Source of the DNA: Alphaproteobacteria bacterium
GTDB lineage: Bacteria > Pseudomonadota > Alphaproteobacteria > UBA6615
Assembly: GCA_021774575.1 (NCBI GenBank)
Contig: JAJFIX010000009.1
Coordinates: forward strand, 124,001-188,000
Length of the DNA stretch: 64,000 nt
Direction: 5' to 3'
Each line of letters opens with the position of its first letter. The first letter of the stretch is position 1. The translations under genes were made by a program, and so were the position numbers. The notes under the pieces are model-generated. The model made no database searches. It had not been told where the DNA came from and was given only the letters and a program-made list of their open reading frames with translations. Below, one piece after another: positions 27,766 through 35,545 of this stretch.

Positions 27766-27778
27766 GCTTGCTCTCCTT
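27763..27778 (-). promoter_or_regulatory. purM ribosome-binding site facing an ATC codon
   Basis: Read on the minus strand, AAGGAG (27773-27778) is followed by a 7-base spacer and then ATC (27763-27765), which is where PurM homology starts. This geometry is ideal for initiation and is the reason for the non-canonical start choice. Confidence 0.6.
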
Positions 27779-27957
27779 GACAGATAAGCGGCTTGACGAA
27801 AGGGGGGTGACGCCCCCAGATGCCGGGTGCATAGTTGTTTTTCAACCAATTTTCAACGCTTATGACTATGGCGCCAAAATGGGAACTTTTGAGAGTGTCT
27901 AATTTCGGTTCAAAATTTGTGACGTATAGATTGTCGTATGGAATGTTGAGGTGCCGA

Positions 27958-29097
27958 ATGTGGCGTGTATTTGCCCTTGCCGCCCTATGTGGCCTGATTT
28001 GGTCGGGGCCCGTTGCCCCGGCGCTGGCCCAGGACGAGAACTCCGTCTATTTGGTTTCGGGAATTTCGGTTGATGTCACGGCGGCAACGGCTGCCGCCGC
28101 ACGGGAACAGGCGCTTGATGATGGCCAGGCGCGGGCCCTTATTTTGATGACCCGGCGTTTAACCCGAGCAACGGATTGGCCTCGTCTGCCCTCAACCCGG
28201 CCAGAAGATGCCGAGCGTTTTGTGCTCGATTTTGAGATTGAAGACGAGCGAAGCTCCGACGTTCGATATCTGGCGACAATCAAAGTACGGTTTCGCCCCG
28301 ATGCGGTGCGCGACCTTTTGCGAAGCTCAGGCATTCCTTTTGTCGAAACAGCATCATTGCCGGTGGTCGTTGTGCCGGTCCTGCGGCGGGGTGGCGAGGA
28401 CCTCTTGTGGGAAGAAGATAATCAGTGGCGGGATGCTTGGTCGGGACTGCCCGGTGCCGCCGGGCTGGTGCCACTATTGGCGCCGTTCGGTGATATTTCA
28501 GATATTCAGTCGGTGTCGGCGACCGATGCCCAGCGCGGGGACCGGACCAGCCTGGATCGACTAGCAAGAAATTATGGCGCCCAAGATAGTCTGGTCGCTG
28601 TCGCGACCTTAAGCGGCGGCGATCGTCCGAACGTTGATGTCAGCCTGACGCGGGTCGGTGCGACGCGCCAATCGCCGATTAATTTTACGGTGCGGGCGGC
28701 TTCGGGGCAGGGGGTCGGCTCTTTGCTACGCGAAGCGGCGACCACCGCTGCGGCACGAATGCAGGATGCGTGGATTGCCGCCAACGCCCCTCAATTTGGC
28801 CGCGAACAACGGATGATGGTTGAAGTTCAATATGATGGATTGGCCGGCTGGGTTGCGGTCAATGAAAGACTGGGTCGGGTCGCCGCGGTGACAAGGTCAC
28901 AGGTGCGCATGCTAAGCCGACGCACGGCGCAGATCGAGATATCGTTTGCTGGAAATTTTGACCAGCTATCGACCGCCATTGCTCAGGTGGGGCTGAGTTT
29001 GACGAGGCCGAGAAAACAACCGGAGCGACGTCAGTTTGGGGCACGCCAACCTGTTTCCCAGAGTTTGCCGGTCCTAGAGCTGGCGGCTCGTTTGTAG
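27958..29097 (+). CDS. DUF2066 domain-containing exported protein
   Basis: A 379-residue protein of unknown function. It has a signal peptide (MWRVFALAALCGLIWSG, cleavage likely after ALAQ), then a conserved region GISVDVTAATAAAAREQALD and GQARALILMTRRLTRATDWP typical of DUF2066 proteins in Alphaproteobacteria. A later Ala/Arg-rich segment includes MMVEVQYDGLAGWVAVNERLG. The open frame extends to 27835, but the ATG at 27958 has GAGG six bases upstream and gives the clean signal peptide. It is divergent from purM and followed by the AI-2E family gene after 14 bases; this neighbourhood (purN-purM-DUF2066-permease-hdaA) recurs in Alphaproteobacteria. Confidence 0.82.
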   Translation: MWRVFALAALCGLIWSGPVAPALAQDENSVYLVSGISVDVTAATAAAAREQALDDGQARALILMTRRLTRATDWPRLPSTRPEDAERFVLDFEIEDERSSDVRYLATIKVRFRPDAVRDLLRSSGIPFVETASLPVVVVPVLRRGGEDLLWEEDNQWRDAWSGLPGAAGLVPLLAPFGDISDIQSVSATDAQRGDRTSLDRLARNYGAQDSLVAVATLSGGDRPNVDVSLTRVGATRQSPINFTVRAASGQGVGSLLREAATTAAARMQDAWIAANAPQFGREQRMMVEVQYDGLAGWVAVNERLGRVAAVTRSQVRMLSRRTAQIEISFAGNFDQLSTAIAQVGLSLTRPRKQPERRQFGARQPVSQSLPVLELAARL

Positions 29098-29111
29098 CGG
29101 GAGACTGAACG

Positions 29112-30284
29112 ATGGTCACGCAAAACGATCAAGACGACGCGCTCAGCGAAGAGGGCATTAAATCGGCGCCGAGCCCGGCACCAACCCTTGTTTCTTCGCT
29201 AAGTTCGGGGCGGCAATGGCTGTTTTGGTCCATCTTTACCGTCGTCTTCATTTTCTTGCTCTACACGCTTCGCTCGGTTCTCCTGCCCTTTGTCGCGGGC
29301 ATAGCGATCGCCTATCTACTCGATCCAATTGCCGATAAATGCGAGAAACAAGGGGTCGGGCGGGCCTGGGCAACCCTTGGCATTCTGTTTGGTGCACTAC
29401 TGGTTTTTATCGCAACTTTTATCCTGCTGTTCCCGCTGCTCCAGGGTCAGGTTCTCGCGGTTGCCGAGCTGGCGGTCGAATATTCCGAGAAGGCGCCCGG
29501 CCTAATTGAACGGGTCATGGCGGTGCTGCAGGACCGGGTTTCACCCGAAGATATGGCGCGGTTGCGCGAGGGGATGGGGGCAATTATTGGGCAAATCGCC
29601 GGCGGGTTGAGGAATATGGTTGTCGGCATTATTAGCGGTGGACTCGCTTTTATCAGCCTGATGTCGCTGGTCTTTATTACGCCGATTGTCGCTTTTTACC
29701 TTATTCGAGATTGGGACAAATTGGTCGAGACTCTTGATGGGTTGTTACCTCCGGACCATGCGCCGGAAATTCGCGCCCAGATAACCAAGATTGATAAGAA
29801 GCTCGCCGGATTTATCCGAGGCCAGACAATGGTCGCGGCGATACAGGGCGTTTTTTATGCCGTTGCCCTGACGATGGTCGGTCTCGATTTCGGCTTGGTC
29901 ATAGGAGTTGGCGCCGGGCTTGCCTCGTTCATTCCCTTTGTCGGTTCAATCGGCGGTTTGATCGTCTCAGTGGGCATGGCCATTTTTCAGTTTGGCGAGG
30001 TTGTACCGGTGCTCATCGTCGCGGCGATATTCTTTGCCGGACAGATTATTGAAGGAAATTTTCTGACGCCAAAACTGGTCGGCGATCAAGTAGGGCTGCA
30101 TCCGGTTTGGATGATTTTCGCGCTACTGACCGGGGGCGCGTTGCTCGGTGTTCTGGGCATGCTGTTGGCCGTCCCCATTGCCGCCGTTATCTCGGTGTTA
30201 GTTGAATTTGGTGCGGAGCGGTATCGCAATAGCGGCCTCTATCAGAACGGAAACAATGCCGTTTCTGCGGACGATGCTGACTAA
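29112..30284 (+). CDS. AI-2E family transporter (PerM-like permease)
   Basis: A 390-residue membrane protein of the AI-2E/PerM family. An N-terminal polar region of about 35 residues precedes WLFWSIFTVVFIFLLYTL and YLLDPIADKCEKQGVGRAWA, both typical. Six to eight hydrophobic segments follow, with the conserved FITPIVAFYLIRDWDKL and the C-terminal LTPKLVGDQVGLHPVWMIFALL and LLAVPIAAVISVL blocks. Substrates differ across the family (autoinducer-2, Na+/H+ exchange), so no substrate is assigned. It lies between the DUF2066 gene and hdaA, 14 bases from each, likely one operon. Confidence 0.9.
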   Translation: MVTQNDQDDALSEEGIKSAPSPAPTLVSSLSSGRQWLFWSIFTVVFIFLLYTLRSVLLPFVAGIAIAYLLDPIADKCEKQGVGRAWATLGILFGALLVFIATFILLFPLLQGQVLAVAELAVEYSEKAPGLIERVMAVLQDRVSPEDMARLREGMGAIIGQIAGGLRNMVVGIISGGLAFISLMSLVFITPIVAFYLIRDWDKLVETLDGLLPPDHAPEIRAQITKIDKKLAGFIRGQTMVAAIQGVFYAVALTMVGLDFGLVIGVGAGLASFIPFVGSIGGLIVSVGMAIFQFGEVVPVLIVAAIFFAGQIIEGNFLTPKLVGDQVGLHPVWMIFALLTGGALLGVLGMLLAVPIAAVISVLVEFGAERYRNSGLYQNGNNAVSADDAD

Positions 30285-30298
30285 GTTTGCCAGCTGAT

Positions 30299-30982
30299 AT
30301 GCGCCAGCTTCCACTCGATCTCGGTCACCGTCCCGCCCTTAACCGTGAAGACTTCCTCGTCGCGCCGTGCAATCGCGATGCCGTCGCTTGGGTCGATAAA
30401 TGGCCCAATTGGCCTGGGCCGGGCAAGCTCGGGGGGCTGATCCTGTGGGGGCCAACGGGTAGCGGCAAAACTCACCTGGCTCATGTGTGGCGCCAGAATA
30501 GTAAAGCGCTAGCCTTGACTGTCGGTGATTTGAGCGAAACAAACGTCGCCGATTTGCTCGGCGATGCTGCCCATGTTTTGGTTGAAGATTTTCTGTCTGA
30601 ATCTGGCAAAACGAAGTCGGCGGAAATTTGTTTATTCAATATCCATAATCACTTGTCCCGGGTTGGTGGGTCGTTGTTGGTAACCGGGACAATGCCGCCG
30701 GCCCGCAGTGCCCTTACTTTGGCGGATTTGCGCTCGCGGCTTAATGCGTTTAGCGCGGCGCCTATCCGCGAGCCCGATGATCGGTTGATCGAGGCCGTTC
30801 TGCTCAAATTATTTCGCGATCGTCAGCTTAATGTCGGAGAAGACGTAATTGCCTATTTGTTGGCTCGCATGGAGCGGTCATTTGCCGCCGCCGCTGCTCT
30901 GGTGGAGGCGCTTGATAAGGCTGCGCTGGCCAATCATCGCCAGGTGACCAAGCCGTTGGCTCGCAGCATTATGGAGCCCTAG
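30299..30982 (+). CDS. hdaA: HdaA-type DnaA inactivator (DnaA-homologous AAA+ protein)
   Basis: A 227-residue DnaA-like AAA+ protein without the DnaA C-terminal DNA-binding domain, the form of Hda/HdaA that with the sliding clamp promotes DnaA-ATP hydrolysis. The N-terminal RQLPLDLGHRPAL contains a QLPLDL clamp-binding-like motif, followed by LILWGPTGSGKTHLAHVW (Walker A), ALVLVEDFLSE-like Walker B (HVLVEDFLSE) and the sensor region LADLRSRLNAF. Start: ATG 30299 is preferred over TTG 30287 because homology starts at RQLPLDL. It directly follows the AI-2E gene and converges with the Bax-like gene (4-base overlap). Confidence 0.9.
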   Translation: MRQLPLDLGHRPALNREDFLVAPCNRDAVAWVDKWPNWPGPGKLGGLILWGPTGSGKTHLAHVWRQNSKALALTVGDLSETNVADLLGDAAHVLVEDFLSESGKTKSAEICLFNIHNHLSRVGGSLLVTGTMPPARSALTLADLRSRLNAFSAAPIREPDDRLIEAVLLKLFRDRQLNVGEDVIAYLLARMERSFAAAAALVEALDKAALANHRQVTKPLARSIMEP

Positions 30983-32112
30983 TTGCTGGCGATTTCCACG
31001 CGAACCGGTACTTCGTCGCGCAACGAGATATCGTCGACCTTAGTCAATTCATTCTCGGCAATTATCGCCCGCAAAGTGTTGGCGTATGTGAGGCCGCTAT
31101 CCGAATACATTCCCAGTGCCTCTGCCAGGCGGTAACCGTCGAGGCGGCCATCGGCCTGGCGCATGACAGCGCGTTCTTCGCGGAATTCTAAATAGGCATC
31201 ATCGGTGTTCAGGTTAAGAATATAGGCGCGGGTGGAGGCAAGTGGCGTCGCATAACGTGTGTTTTCGTTGCCGGAAAAAGCGGCTCTGCGACCCCGTGGG
31301 CGCAAGCCGTCACCATCGCGCCATTGACCGAAAAGCCCATTTTCTCCGGTTGCCAGCCGCGACGTCGCATATCCGCTTTCATAGGCTGCTTGACCCAAGG
31401 CCATCGAAACCGGCACAGCATCAACTCTGAGGAAAAGTTCCTTCAGGTCTGCCGATGAGAGTTCCGGGGTGAATGCCTTGCCTTTATCCGGCGCCTCAAT
31501 AACGCCGTAGGTGGCCGCGATCCCACCGAGACGGGCCAGTGTTTCCGGGCTGCTCGGGCGGCCGACGGATCGGTCTTCCATATAGGTCAGGAGCAAATGC
31601 CTATCGGTTGTGACCTCCTCGTTGACCACGAGGATAAGGGGTAAAATTGCTCGAAAAAATAGGTTTTTCTTCGACGTGGCATCAAGCGCATTTGACCATG
31701 ATTCGGGAATTTCAGAGACGAAAACCGGCGGCACGCCAGCGTTTGAATCGCGCCAGTGATGGGCGTCAAAATTAATTGTGTCATAAAATGTTTGCAGTTC
31801 ATTGAGTGAGCCCACATCCAGCCCTACCACATCATGCAGGTCATATCTGTGGCCCTGCGCCGGCATCGAAACGGTGGTCGCCGGTTGCGTTAATCTGATT
31901 GGTTGAACAAGTCCGGATGCCCGCAGTGTCCCGGCGCGCGCTGGTGGTACTGGTATCGCAGATCCTTGGCGGCTGACCTCTTGAGGGCGCGCGCCATTTG
32001 GGGTGGTCGCAATAGCGGTGGCCCCATAGGGGCCGGTATAAAGCGTGGAATAAATGAACAAAGCGGCCGAGAATACCACGGCAACAAGCGATGCCGCCAA
32101 AATCTTGGACAT
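30979..32112 (-). CDS. Bax-like glucosaminidase-domain protein
   Basis: A 377-residue exported protein with an N-terminal hydrophobic segment (SKILAASLVAVVFSAALF), a Pro/Ala-rich linker to about residue 75, and a C-terminal glucosaminidase-fold domain. The catalytic glutamate context is seen in MALGQAAYESGYATSRLA followed by NGLFGQW, as in E. coli Bax. It would cleave peptidoglycan in the periplasm, anchored or secreted. The longer open frame to 32175 was rejected in favour of the ATG at 32112, which has GGAGGGG upstream and a clean membrane segment. It converges with hdaA by a 4-base overlap; its upstream region is shared with ggt and carries the DnaA boxes. Confidence 0.83.
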   Translation of the reverse strand: MSKILAASLVAVVFSAALFIYSTLYTGPYGATAIATTPNGARPQEVSRQGSAIPVPPARAGTLRASGLVQPIRLTQPATTVSMPAQGHRYDLHDVVGLDVGSLNELQTFYDTINFDAHHWRDSNAGVPPVFVSEIPESWSNALDATSKKNLFFRAILPLILVVNEEVTTDRHLLLTYMEDRSVGRPSSPETLARLGGIAATYGVIEAPDKGKAFTPELSSADLKELFLRVDAVPVSMALGQAAYESGYATSRLATGENGLFGQWRDGDGLRPRGRRAAFSGNENTRYATPLASTRAYILNLNTDDAYLEFREERAVMRQADGRLDGYRLAEALGMYSDSGLTYANTLRAIIAENELTKVDDISLRDEVPVRVEIASN

Positions 32113-32189
32113 GTTGGGTTCCCCTCCCCAGGGCGTCTCCCGCCAACGGGACCGCCAATATTGCCAGTGGGCCACGCCAGATGGCCCAT

Positions 32190-32217
32190 TTTCTTATCGC
32201 CAATTTCTTATCGCCAA
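32190..32217. repeat. Perfect 14-base tandem duplication
   Basis: TTTCTTATCGCCAA occurs twice head to tail (32190-32203 and 32204-32217). Each copy contains TTATCGCCA, which matches the DnaA box TTATCCACA at 7 of 9 positions. It lies in the divergent gap between the Bax-like gene and ggt, 34 bases before a perfect DnaA box. Confidence 0.9.
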
Positions 32218-32250
32218 TGTGCCCTTATGAATTTTGTGGGCATCTCTTAG

Positions 32251-32280
32251 TTATCCACAGTATAGGCAGACTTATCCACA
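32251..32280 (+). promoter_or_regulatory. Two perfect DnaA boxes, 21 bases apart
   Basis: TTATCCACA is present at 32251-32259 and again at 32272-32280, both on the plus strand with start-to-start spacing of 21 bases, two helical turns. Perfect consensus boxes are rare by chance. They lie 86 bases upstream of the ggt start and 140 bases upstream of the Bax-like start, so they could be a DnaA-regulated promoter or a DnaA titration site. Confidence 0.7.
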
Positions 32281-32365
32281 ATCTCAAGCAATCAGTTTTG
32301 CGCGCGCCCGAACCCGCCTGTACAAAGGGCAACTGGGGTTTCACGAGTTTGAGGGGCAGGGCATT

Positions 32366-34162
32366 ATGGGCGACGCATTTTGGAAAACTGGGCGGCAGGC
32401 TGGACGGAAACTTGGCCTCAAGCACGGGCTGGGGAAAGCGGCCCTGACGATCTCGGCGATTTTGGGCGTTGGTTTGCTCTCAAGTAATTGCGCCCGGAAT
32501 GGCGGCCTGGACAGTGATAGTTTTTCCGGCCCACCGGCGGGGAAATACATGGTGACCGCCGCCAATCCCCTGGCCGTGGAAGCGGGTGCCGCGGTGCTGG
32601 AAGCGGGTGGCACTGCCGCCGATGCGATGATAGCCGTTCAGTTGGTGCTTAATTTGGTCGAGCCACAGAGTTCGGGGATCGGTGGCGGCGCATTCGCTCT
32701 CTATTACGATGGGGCAGCGGGCCAGTTGACCGCTTATGACGGCCGTGAGACGGCACCAATGGAGGCGGGCGAAGATCTCTTTCTCGACGCGTCGGGAGAA
32801 ACGGTCGGATTTTGGGATGCTGTGGTCGGGGGCCGGTCCGTCGGGACACCGGGGACGGTGGCGTTGATGGCGGAAATTCATAAACGTCATGGTGTCGCTG
32901 CTTGGGCCGATTTATTTAAGCCGGCAATCGAGTTGGCGGAGAACGGCTTTGAAGTTTCACCGCGCCTTGCCGGCATGTTGACGGGTACCGGTGCGGAACG
33001 CTTGGCGACCTATGCTACGGCGCGAGATTATTTTTTCCCCAATGGCACGCCGTTGGCGGCAGGTGAATTACTGAAAAATCCAGACTTTGGCGAGACGCTG
33101 CGTGCGATCGCCGCCGGTGGGCAGGCGGCATTCTATAACGGCCCCATTGCGGCCGATATCGTTGCGGCCGTTCGCGGCGCATCGGGTAATCCGGGGCTCC
33201 TTGCGGCGGCCGACATGGAGGCTTACCGGGTCATAATGCGCCAGCCGGTTTGTCACTCTTATCACGAAAACACCGTATGCGGCATGGGGCCACCAAGTTC
33301 CGGGGCACTGACCGTTGGTCAGATTTTGGGAATGCTCGAGCAATTCGACCTCGCGTCGATGGCGCCGCAATCGGCCGAGGCCTGGCATCTATTCGCTGAA
33401 GCGTCGAAGCTCGCCTATGCTGATCGTGGTCGATATATGGCCGACAGCGATTATGTGTCGGTGCCGGTTGAAGGCCTATTGGATGCCGACTATCTGCGCT
33501 CAAGGGCAGCTCTCATCGATCTTCAAACTGCGGGCGAGACGCCGGTCGATGCCGGTCATCCGCCGTCCAAGACCGCCCTTGACTTTGGTGATGATGTTTC
33601 TCGGGAATTACCCGGAACCAGCCATATCGCCATTGTTGATGGTTGGGGAAACGCGATATCGATGACGACGACCATTGAAAGCGCGTTTGGCTCCCAGGTG
33701 ATGGTGCGCGGGTTTTTGCTAAATAATGAGCTTACCGATTTTTCCTTTCGAGCCGAACGGGACGGCGCACCTGTCGCCAATCGTGTTGAGCCGGGAAAAC
33801 GCCCGCGTAGTTCAATGGCGCCGACGATCGTGTTTGGACCGGACGGCGGTTTAAAATTGGCTATTGGGTCGCCCGGTGGCAGCCGCATCATCGAATATGT
33901 AGCCCAAAGCTTGGTCGGTATTCTCGATTGGGAGATGGATATTCAGGCGGCAATTTCCATGGGCCATGTCGCAAATCGAAATGGTGGCACCGATCTTGAG
34001 GAAGGGACCGGCGCGGCAGGGCATGCGGCGGAGCTCGAGAGCCTCGGGCACGAAGTCACGATACGGCCGATGACCAGTGGTTTGCACGGTATTTTGGTCA
34101 CCCCCAGCGGTCTTTCCGGTGCCGCCGATCCTCGCCGGGAAGGGATTGTTGCGCGCAATTAG
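32366..34162 (+). CDS. ggt: Gamma-glutamyltransferase (glutathione hydrolase)
   Basis: Cleaves glutathione and other gamma-glutamyl compounds in the periplasm. The roughly 598-residue precursor shows MVTAANPLAVEAGAAVLEAGGTAADAM, ESSGIGGGAF-type SSGIGGGAFALYYDG, and the autocleavage/nucleophile threonine in PGTSHIAIVDGWGNAISMTTTIES, plus GKRPRSSMAPTIVF and IGSPGGSRII. The N-terminal segment GLLSSNCAR could be a lipoprotein site, although Asn before the Cys is unusual. ATG 32366 is chosen because GAGGGG precedes it and the open frame before it has no family similarity. It has two perfect DnaA boxes upstream. The final ORF stops just before the long intergenic gap. Confidence 0.92.
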   Translation: MGDAFWKTGRQAGRKLGLKHGLGKAALTISAILGVGLLSSNCARNGGLDSDSFSGPPAGKYMVTAANPLAVEAGAAVLEAGGTAADAMIAVQLVLNLVEPQSSGIGGGAFALYYDGAAGQLTAYDGRETAPMEAGEDLFLDASGETVGFWDAVVGGRSVGTPGTVALMAEIHKRHGVAAWADLFKPAIELAENGFEVSPRLAGMLTGTGAERLATYATARDYFFPNGTPLAAGELLKNPDFGETLRAIAAGGQAAFYNGPIAADIVAAVRGASGNPGLLAAADMEAYRVIMRQPVCHSYHENTVCGMGPPSSGALTVGQILGMLEQFDLASMAPQSAEAWHLFAEASKLAYADRGRYMADSDYVSVPVEGLLDADYLRSRAALIDLQTAGETPVDAGHPPSKTALDFGDDVSRELPGTSHIAIVDGWGNAISMTTTIESAFGSQVMVRGFLLNNELTDFSFRAERDGAPVANRVEPGKRPRSSMAPTIVFGPDGGLKLAIGSPGGSRIIEYVAQSLVGILDWEMDIQAAISMGHVANRNGGTDLEEGTGAAGHAAELESLGHEVTIRPMTSGLHGILVTPSGLSGAADPRREGIVARN

Positions 34163-34453
34163 GTTTTCGCTCACTTTTTGGGGCTAAGGCGCATCAATAT
34201 GTCTCCAGGTATGCGGCAAATTGATGCCTGTGGATGATTCGTTATATTTGTCAAATTATTTTGCGTGTTTTGTCTGGCATTAATCCCGTTGGCCGCTATA
34301 GTGCGCGCCGCAAGGTCGACCTGGCAGTCACTTTCACGACATAACTGGCGGTTTACAGGCAGTTTGTTGCGATGGCTTTGGTTGGCTTACGCTTTAGTTT
34401 GTGCGCTGGGTTGCGGAAAACATGCCACACGGGTGCTCTCCAGAAACCTTGTT

Positions 34454-34472
34454 CTGCCTAAATATTGGGCAG
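34454..34472. promoter_or_regulatory. Inverted repeat, possible enhancer-binding-protein site
   Basis: CTGCC and GGCAG are separated by nine AT-rich bases (34454-34472). It lies about 100 bases before the sigma-54 promoter core, the usual distance for an upstream activator site. No specific activator can be named. Confidence 0.3.
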
Positions 34473-34554
34473 GTCGCATGTTGCACGTCGAACAGTTAGG
34501 CAATCGATCGTACCCTGAGTTGCAATCCCCCCTGAAATTCGGTGGTTTCACACT

Positions 34555-34569
34555 TGGCACGGTATTTGC
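34555..34569 (+). promoter_or_regulatory. Sigma-54 (RpoN) promoter, -24/-12
   Basis: TGGCAC (34555-34560), five bases, then TTGC (34566-34569) matches the TGGCAC-N5-TTGC consensus exactly, preceded by T and followed by T. The GG and GC doublets are the required 12 bases apart. The predicted start of transcription is near 34581, giving an 80-base leader before the TorF-like gene at 34661. Confidence 0.7.
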
Positions 34570-34660
34570 TTTGATTGGTACGTCATAGGTTGGGATTGCG
34601 GCGGGTTTGGGGTTAATGCCCGATTACTCGGCGCTGATATTTATTTTGGAAGGACATAGA

Positions 34661-35461
34661 ATGTTCAATAAGTTGTTGTTGGTTGCGGCGACGGCGCTGC
34701 CGCTGACGATCGGTACGACCGGTGCCGCCTCGGCAAAAGGTCTACTGGATAATTTCGATATTGGCGCTTTTTCTGCCAATATTAGTGTGATCACAGATTA
34801 TGCGTTCCGCGGTTTGTCGCAGACGAACGAAGCCGCAGCGGTTCAGGGCGGTATCGATTGGGAGCGTGGCCTCATCGGCGAAGACGGCCTGCTCGGTGTC
34901 TATTTGGGAGTCTGGGGTTCAAATGTGAACTTCGTCGGAATGACCGAGTCCGCTGAGATTGATTTGTACGGCGGGTTTGCCGGCGAATTTATGAACTTCT
35001 CCTACGATATCGGACTTCTCTATTATTATTATCCTGGTGCCACCGATGACCTGGAGCTCGATTTTCTCGAGACTTATGGCTCCCTTGGCTATGATTTCGG
35101 CTTCGCTCAGGTAACAGGCGCGATCAATTATTCCTCTGATTTCTTTTTGGATAGCGGAGAAGCCATCTATTATCAGGCTGATATCTCTGTGCCGCTGCCA
35201 TTTGGCGTTACCGCCGGTGCGTTGGTCGGATATCAGAACATAGAGGAAAATGATTTCTTCGGCCTCCCCGATTATTTGACCTGGGGTGCCAGCGCCGATC
35301 TTGATCTTGGAACCATCCATTCTAGATTGGGCGGCATGGCGGTAGGCGTCTCCTATACAGACACCAATATCGACGATTTCCAGTGTGGCGGCGGTCAGAT
35401 TTGTGACGCACGCTTCATGTTGGGTGTATCTGCTGAAATCGGTGTCGGCGAAGAGTCCTAA
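34661..35461 (+). CDS. TorF-family putative outer-membrane porin
   Basis: An exported beta-barrel protein of 266 residues. Signal peptide MFNKLLLVAATALPLTIG with cleavage likely after GAASA. The mature N-terminus FSANISVITDYAFRGLSQTN is the hallmark of the TorF/TIGR02001 family; alternating aromatic/Gly strands (YDIGLLYYYYPGA) fit a barrel. Substrates are unknown for most members. ATG 34661 has GGAAGGAC upstream; the frame before it is not signal-like. The gene sits behind a sigma-54 promoter and before a strong terminator, so it is probably monocistronic and activator-dependent. Confidence 0.86.
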   Translation: MFNKLLLVAATALPLTIGTTGAASAKGLLDNFDIGAFSANISVITDYAFRGLSQTNEAAAVQGGIDWERGLIGEDGLLGVYLGVWGSNVNFVGMTESAEIDLYGGFAGEFMNFSYDIGLLYYYYPGATDDLELDFLETYGSLGYDFGFAQVTGAINYSSDFFLDSGEAIYYQADISVPLPFGVTAGALVGYQNIEENDFFGLPDYLTWGASADLDLGTIHSRLGGMAVGVSYTDTNIDDFQCGGGQICDARFMLGVSAEIGVGEES

Positions 35462-35505
35462 AACTGGGCCCTGTCCGTTTGGACAGCTGACATACTTTCG
35501 AATTG

Positions 35506-35543
35506 ATCGGCCTCTCGTATCACGCGGGAGGCCGATTTTTTTT
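35506..35543 (+). terminator. Rho-independent terminator after the TorF-like gene
   Basis: A 12-base-pair stem (ATCGGCCTC pairing with GAGGCCGAT, extended by three pairs including one G-U) with a 7-base loop, followed by eight T residues (35536-35543). Plus-strand orientation, 45 bases after the TorF-like stop. The convergent dioxygenase gene ends at 35546. Confidence 0.93.
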
Positions 35544-35545
35544 GT

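Larger units (their letters stand above)
34163..34660. other. Long intergenic region upstream of the TorF-like gene
   Basis: About 500 bases. The first part (34163-34270) is AT-rich and contains TGTGGATGA, one mismatch from a reverse DnaA box. A clear sigma-54 type promoter lies at 34555-34569 and a short inverted repeat CTGCC-N9-GGCAG at 34454-34472. An open frame of 107 codons (34265-34588) has no ribosome-binding site and no recognisable protein, so I do not call it a gene. Confidence 0.6.

Noticed and set aside
32113-32365. Chromosomal origin of replication
   Set aside because: Two perfect DnaA boxes exist, but no AT-rich unwinding stretch beside them and no typical origin genes are near.
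34265-34588. 107-codon plus-strand open frame before the TorF-like gene
   Set aside because: No ribosome-binding site, covers the sigma-54 promoter and resembles no family.
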